Origin: Apiosordaria backusii
Taxonomy: Eukaryota > Ascomycota > Sordariomycetes > Sordariales > Lasiosphaeriaceae
Direction: 5' to 3'
Assembly: GCA_030549205.1 (NCBI GenBank)
Contig: JAUKTV010000001.1
Span: forward strand, 4,588,001-4,652,000
DNA length: 64,000 nucleotides
Shown here one piece after another: positions 55,237 through 64,000 of the stretch. Position numbers and translations under genes: made by a program. The notes beneath the pieces were generated by a model. The model did no database searches. It saw only the letters and a program-made list of their open reading frames with translations, and was not told where the DNA came from. How positions within the stretch are numbered: position 1 is the stretch's first letter; each line of letters begins with the position of its first letter.

Positions 55237-55693
55237 TTACGAAGGAGTACTCTTCTCCAAAAACTCCTTTGCCTCATTCACCTTGGTCGCCAGGTACGGA
55301 GACCCCCCACGATCAGGGTGGTTGAGCAGCATCAGCGTCCTGTGCGCCTTTCTGATCTTATCCTTTGTGATGGAGCTCTCCTGCAGCGACAGGATCAGTG
55401 ACGCCTCGCGCTTGTTCATCCGGGGCTCGAAGCCGCCCTTGTAAAAGGCTTTGCCGAGGGCGCCGACGCCGCCGCGGGAGCGGCGCCAGGCTACTAGGCC
55501 TGCTCTTCCCTGTTCTAAGCGTTAGCGAAGGTACTGCAATACTGAGAGGGAATAAGGAGGGAAAACATACGAGGAAGGCGGCGATTGCTACTCCGGCGCC
55601 GATGGCTACTGCGGACATTTTGGATTCGGTGGGTTTTTGTGGTAGCGGTTGTGAAGAGGGGGAAGGTTGGGATGAAGCGGGGGCTGTGGACAT
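55237..55693 (-). CDS. pam18: mitochondrial import motor J-protein PAM18 (TIM14)
   Basis: Two exons, 55571-55693 and 55237-55509, give 131 residues from the ATG at 55693. A Pro/Ser/Gln-rich N-terminus precedes one membrane span (MSAVAIGAGVAIAAFLGRAG). The matrix part has AFYKGGFEPRMNKREASLIL and a J domain with the HPD tripeptide at about residues 103-105 (LLNHPDRGGSPYLATKVNEA). PAM18 stimulates the ATPase of mitochondrial Hsp70 at the TIM23 translocon. Order and length match the family. The intron is GTATGT..AACAG and the frame joins as AAFL|GRAGL. It is more like PAM18 than Mdj2 because of its length and position of the span. Confidence 0.93.
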
Positions 55694-56040
55694 GTAGCGA
55701 TCGAGCGCAGAGTCAAGTGAATGATTCGCGGGCTGTGGTGGTGGTTATTGGTCGTCGTCGTCGGGTGGTGGACGGTGATGCTGGTGGTGATGATGATGGC
55801 AAGCAATGGAAAGCAACTTTTTTGGCTGGGGTTTGCGATTGGCAGAAAGTCGCAGAAGTCGGGATTTGCCGCCCGCTTGCCAGCCAATGACTGGTCGGGT
55901 TTTGTTACGGCGTTACGGTAATCTTGTGAAATATTGCATTAAACGGGGTTATGGAGGGCTTGTGCTTGCGCTTCATTATCAAGTACCGAAATCTTGTAAC
56001 TTCCCTAATCCTCAACATGGATCTGATGACTTAAACCTCC
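55694..56040. promoter_or_regulatory. pam18 upstream region
   Basis: About 350 bp between the pam18 start and the 3' end of the next minus-strand gene. It should hold the pam18 promoter. GGT/GAT-rich near 55730-55800. No defined element is claimed. Confidence 0.4.
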
Positions 56041-56615
56041 TTACTCCTCCGGCCCGGGCCTGGTGTAAACCCCCGGCGGCTTCCCAAGCTGCTCCTCCAC
56101 CTCCTTCAGCACCCTCAACTCCATCTCCTCCTCCACCACCTTTCTCTGCTGCTCATCCTCCGCCGTAGGCAAGTCTGCCCCGGGTATGGCAGCCGCACCG
56201 TAATTACCTGCCCCACCGCGGCCAGTCCCCCCCGCGACAGCACCAGCCTTGTGGCGCGCTGCTATGCTGGCTGCGACGGCCTTCTTGGTGCGCTCAGCGT
56301 CTTCAGACTGCTGTTTGGCTGAGGCAGCGGTGTCTGCCGCGTCGTAAAAGTTGCCTGCTCCTCCTCTGCCGCCGCGGGAGTAAGAGGTAGGGGCTTGCTG
56401 CTGCTGGACAGCGGTTGCGGTTTTGGTGAGGTCGGCTTGGGCTTCGAGGTCCTTTTTTGTGCCATAGTGGTCAGAGTGATAGTAAGAGTAGAGGAAATGA
56501 GGTCGTCACTTACAGCAGAAGCAGCAGTGGCCTTTTGGACGTCTTCTACGTCCTTTTTGCTGTAGAAGTTGCCGGCCCCACCACGGCCGGTACGGCGGAA
56601 GACGTCGTCAGACAT
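56041..56615 (-). CDS. Par32-like (DUF3602) protein with GRGGAGN repeats
   Basis: Two exons, 56514-56615 and 56041-56451, give 170 residues. The signature (T/G)GRGGAGN(F/Y) occurs three times, in MSDDVFRRTGRGGAGNFYSK, SRGGRGGAGNFYDA and GTGRGGAGNYGAA. A charged helix follows near the end (EEEMELRVLKEVEEQL). In yeast the repeat protein Par32 is TORC1-regulated and controls ammonium transporters; most filamentous-fungus members are uncharacterised. The second exon starts after an AAAAAAG acceptor, atypical but the only AG available, with a CTGAC branch site upstream. The protein is predicted to be largely disordered. Confidence 0.85.
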
Positions 56616-59600
56616 GTTGAAATACAGCACTTGTATGAAACAGGAATTGAACAAATTCAAGATATGATATTCGGTAGGTGTAGACTACTAGGTTTTAGGA
56701 TGCAAGAGTCAAAACAGCAATCCCATGAGCTAGAAAAGGGGGCGGGCAAGAAGGTGAGGTGAGGCTAGGTGTAGTTCCCTTATCAGCTACACCCCTCACT
56801 TTCAAGACGTTTCCTTATCGCAAGTCACCTCATTCATTCACTCATGAAATTCAACGCCAAGCATGAAATCCCACATCACTTTGGTGTATGTATATCTGAC
56901 GCCACCTTTTACTTTTGAGAGAGCACATGATTGAGAAAAGGAATTGTGAGATCTGAGTGATTATGGCGGCTGAGCGAATATTCTGGCATTTGGTGATGTG
57001 GCTGTCGTCGTGGCATGCTCTCATGTTCACAAGGCTGGAGGCTGGAGATGTGCCGAAGGCGGATGGATAGATGTCTTGCATTTCCAAAAAAGGCTCATAA
57101 CAGACCTAATCGAGTAAAGGATTCCAGTTTCACTTGTACATTCTTGTTGTATGTAACTGTGTATTAAGAAGGTCAGTTCGTCGGGGAAGCCGTTTCGTGA
57201 ACGGGAGGGGCAGTGTTCAATGATTCCATCTTCCGCTTCAAGCCACACATCAACCACTCCTCCGTTTACCGGAAGTTGAACAGTTTGGAAATGTGGCAAA
57301 TGCAGTCTGCAAGTGTCAGAATAATTAGTCTATTTTTTTCTCCGTTTTCCAATATCATCATCTTATTTTGGGAACGTGTCCGTCAGGGAGACAGAAAACA
57401 AGACCTCGATCCCCTAATGCAAGGGACACGGAATCGCCGGCCGAGCCATCGAAAGCAAAAAGAAAAAAAGCCCGGAAAGTCAGCGTCTCATTCCCAACCA
57501 CGGTATCGGTAATTTTCCAGAAACACTCTGTCGCATGGCAGGAACGCATGCAGTCAGGTACGGACAGTCCTGAAGTGCGAACTAGTGTTTACATGCTGCT
57601 GACTTACAGCATTTCGCTGATGGCGACATCGTCCACAGGAATGCTGCCCCGTTGTTGTTTATGTACGTGTACATGTAAGTGTTGCTATTTTCTGCTTCAT
57701 CCCCACAGTGAGATCAAGTTCTCGCTCACCAGCCGAGCTAGAACCCGAGCCGACCGATCGATCACCTTCCGGAGCCGGTCGATCTGGGAAAATGGAAGAA
57801 AAAAAGAAAATCCTTGCTAGTGGTGGATGCCGTTGCGGGTGATGAGCCGTTTGAAAATCCGGGAGTCTCGGTAAAGAAAAGCGGTTCCTGGTGATCCATT
57901 TCGCTCAACCATGTGTGTATAATGTACAGTGCCAATTCATAACTCTATTGTGTCCTACCCAAATGAGAAGGTTGCGTACTGCGGTACTGCCGTGATTGTG
58001 CAGAGCAGTCAGGAAGAGGTCAGGTGGCCGCTTTTCACAACGTCATTTGCTTCCCTGGCCTTCCATGGCACTGCACGCTTTTTTTCTGGCATATAATGGG
58101 TGTGAATGAGACTAGACACGAGACCAGCGTCCTGCGTCATGCCACTGGTCTACATGAATAGGCGGCTGGCTAAAAGGACCACATTTGCTTCTTACCTAAG
58201 CAGAACTTCGTTTGAGATATTCGGATGCTGGAAGTGTGTGTGTGCTCCGTCAATCATACGTGGTGGTACACATCGGGTCCTTCATGCTTAAATGTGCCTT
58301 GTAAAACCGTGGTAGTTGTTGCTAGACTCATGCCTCGACCAGGTTAGGGTTTGTTGTGATTGCTACTGCGTATCGTTTTGTGTGGTGAATGCCCTTGTCT
58401 GCTTGTCTGGCCTCGTCTTTGAAACACTACGGCCAATCCTCCTGTCTGGCCATTTTGAACCGTTACCCTGTCTTGCCTGTTCGGTAGAGATTAAGCCCTG
58501 GCTTGTTAGCAACAAAGGACACATCACAATCCGACGTGGTATTGTATGTGGTGGACCGAGAAATATGCCGTCAATCGTGCCTGAAAGAGCCTGATGACAA
58601 GGGCAGGTGGATGATCAAGCATTGAGATCTCGAGCCACGTTGTGTGGCTTGCCAGTCTGTCAAAAGAAACCTCTCGGTTCCAGTTCCGTGCCGCCTCAGA
58701 AAATAAATTCCTTTCTTCGGAGATTCGACTTGTCAGCAAGCAAGTCGGTGGTTGGTCTCACATTGGAGTCGTTTAAGAGCGAGGTAACAGTGATGCCGTC
58801 CAACTGCTTTGGTGAGGCGGCGTAGATAGTGGGACCCTATGTTATGTAAAGACTGCAAACCAGTCTTCAGGAAAAAGGTAGGGAAGACTAGGCACGCACG
58901 AAGGCCAGTCTGGCCCATCTTGTTTCCCCTTGATCAACGACCTGGTGATCTTGACGATTGGCCGGTATGTACCTATTTTCCGGGACTGTGGGACACACTC
59001 GACGAGAACGACTCGAGCCCTGTCAAAGAAAGAACCGAATCGGGCGAAGGAGGAGGTTGTGTGCTCCGACACGATTGGTTGAGCGGTTTGTGTTGTGTTG
59101 GGAGTGGATATGTGGAGTGCTGAAAGGACGCCTTGTTGCTGAAGATACTCCGTGGATAGAAACACAACCAATGTCCGGATCGTGAGCGGCGGAGGGCAAC
59201 TGGTGAGCCAAGTGGGTGGGCTGATATCTGTCTTCATTCTGCCAGAGTCAATTGGTGCCCTCAAACCGAAGAGTCCCTATTTTATGCTCGTTATATTGCC
59301 CATATCGGCCTTCCCCAAAAAGCTGGCAATCCAGTGAGGGGACTCACCAGCTCACCAATGCAAGGATGTCAGGGCCTGGTGCACCAGTTCCTTGCGAGTG
59401 AAGCTGGCGTGCTGCATGAACCGCCCGAGGGCGTTAAAAGCGGAGGCTTTGGGCTTGTGCAGGGAGGGGGTGCTGTTAGCACCGATGACATCCCCGATGC
59501 ACAGTGCGGCCGCTCAGCTTCTGGGATGAAATGTGGATCTTTGCCAGTCTGGAAGTTGGCACGCTGATGAGACAGTTGAACAAAGACAAAGAGACAATTG

Positions 59601-62053
59601 TAATGGAGGTCACGAAAAAAAGTTTCAGTGACACACTTCCACGGTTACACGTTTGCAATTTTTTCTTATGTCTTGGAAAATTCAGAACCCGGAGTTCTAA
59701 TGTCTCATGATGGTTTTTACCATGCCGGAATAGGGTTGATAGACAAATATATGGGCTGAAGAGAGCTAGCTGTCTGAATCAATGCGGTAGTCAGAGGCAG
59801 GAGAGACTCATGCCTTCTAAGTTTGTGGCCACTGTCAGGCTGGTATTGCTATATGAGACCATTCCAATTCATTTCACTCTTTTATTTCTCTAATTTGTGC
59901 TGAAAGGACTCACTGCGAGAAGGTTGATGAGGAGAAGCTTGGCTCCACAGCACCTCATGACCCCATCCAGATCCAGCCCCTCTTCCCAGCAATGGCTTTC
60001 AAGCTAGGAAAGATGGCGATCCCGGATGGGGAACACGACAGGCGGGGTACATAAGTAGTGACATGCGGGTATCATCAAGCCTGCGTTCCTGTTCCTAGGT
60101 CGGTAGCTATCACACACATCTCTGAGACTTTTTATTCATTTAGACAGGCACCACTGTGGCAAGCATCAACTGATATCGCTTACGAAACTAACCGAAGAAA
60201 TTGTGCAATTCGGTCAATGAACAGAGAGTAAAAACACCTAACAAGATATTTTGGTCATTGATGACCCATTGAGTCATTGTGGAGACGGAGCTTTCTTAGC
60301 CATGGCCCAGGACTCGTGACACAGCGACAGCTGCCACCGCTTTGTCCAAGCAAGGCATTCAAGTTCCATTCAGACGGGGTCACACGGTGGTCGCTACACC
60401 GAGGCCGCGCCTGCACAGAAGAGGACCATACGAAGAGGCAGACCGAAACAGATGGAGAACCCGGTGTTCAAGTGTTGAAAATGGGCGATCTGAACCAAGT
60501 TCGGCCTGGCAGGGCCAGATCAACAGTGATTTCTCGTTCCGATAACCCATAGCAAAAGCTTATCTCGATCTAGGAGACCCTCCATGCACATCCCGTCTAT
60601 TCAGAGAGAACCAGAGAGAGACAGATATCCAGATGCCGAGCCAATTCCAATATCGGCTTCACACCCCTTTGGAAATGTATTCCCAATCAGCTCGCTTCCC
60701 AGCCTGCAGTTGAGCTGTTGCACGCAGGGACGGAGGGACAGCGGGACAGGCAACTTCCAGAAACAAGCGCAATATTGGCCCACCAATGTCCATGGTCACC
60801 CGCACCAGCTTTCCTACAGTGCATCGTTATGTGCAGTACCCAGCTGGCAGCAGACCCGAGAGCAGCTGGTGACCTGGCGAGGGGGGAGGTTGTGGCCATT
60901 TCTAACCACTGAAGACTGCCCTCCCAAACACGCGCAGATGCATTCGGCAAGGCCTGAAGAGGCGCTGAGGTGTTCCAAGTTATGTTCACTGTTCACGGTA
61001 CGGGTCTGTACCAATCGAGATACAACTCCAGCACATCTGTGTCCGAGGTACCTAGCTCTCCCTGCAAACCAGGGCAGCCCGGAGTCTTTGCGAGGTGGGC
61101 CACGTACCCCGATCGTACCCCCAGGCCCCGACCTCCTTTACTGCTGCTGCAATTCACACCCCTTCCACCTCACTGCTGTCCGAGGCTCCTATTCAGGTCA
61201 AGCAGGTTGGATAACTTTGATACCTCTAAATTTATGCATGCGATGCCAGTGCTGAGGGCTGTCAGTTTCAACACAGTGCAGGTCTGGCAGGCGGGTGCTA
61301 GTCTGGTAGGGAACCTGGAACCGGTGGTGTGTCTAGCCTCCCGCCAAACACAGAGCGGCGGCTGTCTTTGTGAACAAAAAGTCCCCCTTTTTACAAATTA
61401 TTTTTTTCCTGCTCCCTTTTTTTGCCGGCGACCAGCGATTGACTTATTCAACATCCATTTCCCATTGCCTTGTTTCGTCCCATGCCACGCGCCCCGCCTC
61501 CTCCACCCCAGCAATCGTCAACTCTAGCTTACAATCCATCCATCCTGGCGGCCCATTCTTTCTTTCAGTCTGCGCCGTGACCTACGGAAGGCACAGCCAC
61601 TCAGGTTACCTGCTCGCATCATCTTTTGTTATTTTTTTCCCATACCTTACCAGCGGTCCTTCCACGTTTCCAATTGCTCTGGCGAACAAAATTATTTTTT
61701 TGTCGGCGATCTCTCTCATCTTGCTCTCTCATATCACGACTGAGAATCGAGATTGGCTGAAGAGTCACCCACACCCCCCTGGCTATCCCCTAGCACTCCT
61801 AGCTGCTACGCCCGAAATTATTATTGCTCCCCGCGCTTGGAATCTCGACTGGCCATCCCAAACAACTGGACATAACCACCAACACCTTTCGCGAACCTCT
61901 CCCCTTAACCGACACCAACGCATTTGCATAGCAACTCACCACCAGCGCCCGCGTCTTGAACACAACTCACTTTTTTGGTAACTTCTTGTGTTTGGATATA
62001 GCAGCAGATTGCCAAAGCTGTGCAGCCAGTTGGATTACTGCACCGCTTTCGCA
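56616..62053. other. 5.4-kb region without a convincing gene
   Basis: The stretch between the Par32-like gene and the C2H2 gene has only short, overlapping open frames without family motifs or credible introns. The last 700 bp (61370-62050) are rich in C and T with little coding bias, as expected of a long fungal 5' leader. I see no tRNA, 5S rRNA or transposase remnant in it. Confidence 0.5.
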
Positions 62054-63653
62054 ATGGCCTCTTCCAAGGTAGCTAGGCCTCGCACCACCGGCAAAGCGCG
62101 GCGTCGGCTCCCACCAAGCTGCAGGACCTGTTGAGCAGACAGAACATGTGCTGACCACAATCTTTCTTCCCCTTGTCCAGGAAATTCAACAAACCTCTCG
62201 ACCCCTAAACCACCGACCCTCCATGACCTCCTCGACGTCGGTCCCAGGGGGCCTCACCCTTAGCCGACAATCCCACTCCCGAAACCACTCCCACTCCATC
62301 ATCGGAGCCACCCTCAACGGCACCCACCGCGTTACCCGTCGCAAGAGCATGACAAACACGGGCGCTAATGTTGCAGCCGTAGCCGCCGCCTTCACGGAAC
62401 CCGGCGACGGGTCGATGCCCCTCCCCATCTCGGCCCGCCGAAACACCCTCTCCAAGAATGGTCTCTCTCGGTCCGTCGTGGCTGGAAGCTTGCCGTCTCC
62501 GCCAGCGAGCCTGCCCACTCGCAGGTTCTTGGCCGGGACAGGGATGAGCAACTTGCAGGAAAATGCGATTGACGACGAGCTCAATGATGCCTCTGGGGAT
62601 GACGCAGACTCGGCCTTCCAGAAAGCTCGCGTTAGAAGAGCCAGCGACGGACAGCCCCTGGTCAAGGAAGGTGGACGCAAGAGCAATCGCCCAGAGCTTC
62701 GCTGCGAGAAGTGCGGGAAGGGATACAAGCATAGCAGCTGCCTGACCAAGCATTTGTTTGTGCCCATTTTCCTTTCCCTACCCTCTCCCACTACGTGGTC
62801 CCTGAGTGCGGAGCGGGGTACCCCACGCCGGTCGTGGGTTGTCGACTGTGCTGTTTGAACACTTTTGTTGACTTTGTCTGTCCCCAGGTGGGAGCATACC
62901 CCCGAATGGTCCTACACTTCCAAGCTCTTGATATCAAAGCACCAGCAGGTGCAGCTGCTCGAGGCTGCTTCGGTGCTCGTCGCTATGAACAAGGACTCAG
63001 CCACCACGCCCCCAGATTCGGCCCGGGACTTTAATAGCGAACAAGGCTCGGCATCGCCCCCAGCGAGCGGATTCTCGGACCCGCAGGACCGGAGCTCGGC
63101 CGACACCACTCCCCCGCCCCAGCTGGACGCTGTCAGCGCTGCGAATGCGTCGTACAGAAACTTCAGTAAGAGATACAGCAACGGCAGTGGAATTTCCCGG
63201 TCGTATCAGTCTGCGCCTTTGGGAAGTTCAGCTCTTGGCAGCGTTCCAAACGGATCCGGGTTTGGCCACTTCCGGCAGCTCAGCCAGGACCAAAGGCCAA
63301 CCTCGTCTGGCAAAAATGCTACCGGCCAGGCTGACAGTGAGCTTGCGGCTGCCCTGCTGGGTTGCAGTTTCGGCAGCCATAACGGGTCTTCGCGGACAGT
63401 ACACCTTCCGGCCGACGCACCTCCAGTGCCGCCCCTGCCTCCCAAGTTCCTCGAGGAAGCCATGTTGGGTAGCAGCTTTATGAACAGTTACCCTAGCAGG
63501 GCTCCTGAGAGCTTCACCCGGGGTGAGCTTCGCCGGGTGGACGTCAAGATGGAAGAGGCCGAAAGTGTCATGGATGACGACGACGAAGACATGCGGTCTC
63601 GCGGACGAAGCGAAGAGGACGACGACGGCGTCTTTGGCAGGATGGAGGAATAA
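62054..63653 (+). CDS. C2H2 zinc-finger transcription-factor-like protein
   Basis: Three exons, 62054-62068, 62181-62755 and 62888-63653, give 451 residues. The first exon codes for MASSK only. A C2H2 finger spans the intron 2 junction: CEKCGKGYKHSSCLTKHL followed by WEHTPEW, so the histidines are split by the splice. The remainder is low complexity, with Ser/Pro stretches and an acidic end (VKMEEAESVMDDDDEDM). One finger alone is weak for specific DNA binding, so partners are likely. Similar single-finger proteins occur across ascomycetes, but I cannot name an orthologue. The upstream region is unusually long, which is common for regulators. Confidence 0.8.
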
Positions 63654-64000
63654 GCTCGAGCTGGGCTTATTCAGTTTTTCTTCCGGGCGGGAAATCCTCG
63701 CGATGGCCACGCTCTGGCGGGCTTTTACGATGTAACGAGGGATCCTGTTTTCTTATGTAACTTATATTGTTGAACTATTGTAAATGAGGTCGCTCCGCCA
63801 ACGGCCCTTAGCACCGAAGAGTGGAGAGCGTCGTGTCCTGTTCATGCTTCATGGATCAGGAAGCCGGCCAGCTTCACGAGGTTAAAGTGAGGGCTGTGTG
63901 CGAGCGTTGAGCGATTCCTCGAGCGGTTAGCCAGCGTCGGTCTTTCAGAGACAAAATAAACGAGTATTTTGCTCTCATGCAACTTGTCATCCGGAAGAAA
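63654..64000. other. 3' flank, no gene recognised
   Basis: Trailing sequence after the C2H2 stop. It probably holds the 3' untranslated region. Nothing else is recognised. Confidence 0.45.

Overview
The window is nuclear DNA of a filamentous ascomycete, most likely a sordariomycete (Sordariales-like). The reasons are short GT..AG introns with CTAAC/CTGAC-type branch sites, a PacC pH regulator, Ku80, a Par32/DUF3602-type protein, intron-bearing tRNA-Phe genes, and many Ser/Pro-rich fungal proteins. There is no operon structure, CRISPR array, plasmid or prophage. Species-level placement is not possible from reading alone.

Layout: (1) 1-11 kb: a HAD-family phosphatase (minus), 6-phosphogluconolactonase (plus), and two low-complexity fungal proteins (minus), one with an apparent C-terminal frameshift. 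(2) 13-15 kb: a GH76 alpha-1,6-mannanase-like gene lacking a recognisable start and signal peptide, then an intron-containing tRNA, probably tRNA-Ala(UGC). (3) 15.8-21 kb: pacC and a very long upstream region carrying 14 copies of the PacC recognition hexamer within about 1 kb. (4) 21-29 kb: a Gfd2-like DEDD-nuclease-fold protein, splicing factor CWC22, DPM2 and a tRNA-Phe. (5) 30-36 kb: a BCAS3-like WD40 protein and a SnoaL-like protein. (6) 36-41 kb: Ku80 divergent from a TMEM205-like membrane protein, then a small conserved gene broken by two homopolymer frameshifts. (7) 43-47 kb: a DUF1295 membrane protein divergent from DNA topoisomerase III. (8) 47-56 kb: an STB3-type Sin3-binding regulator flanked by long non-coding stretches, a second tRNA-Phe, the TIM23 motor J-protein PAM18, and a Par32-like protein. 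(9) 56.6-62 kb: a 5.4-kb stretch without a convincing gene, then a C2H2 zinc-finger gene.

The genes are mostly independent housekeeping or regulatory loci: DNA repair and topology (Ku80, Top3), RNA processing (CWC22, Gfd2-like), protein import (PAM18), glycosylation (DPM2), pentose phosphate pathway (6PGL), and growth or pH regulation (PacC, STB3, C2H2). I found no convincing new multi-gene system. The most interesting signals are the dense PacC-site cluster upstream of pacC, an RGG-rich insertion and a possible mitochondrial N-extension in Top3, a hairpin-rich segment just past Ku80, and several frameshifts that would all be repaired by one extra G/C in a homopolymer. The last pattern points to systematic assembly error rather than biology.
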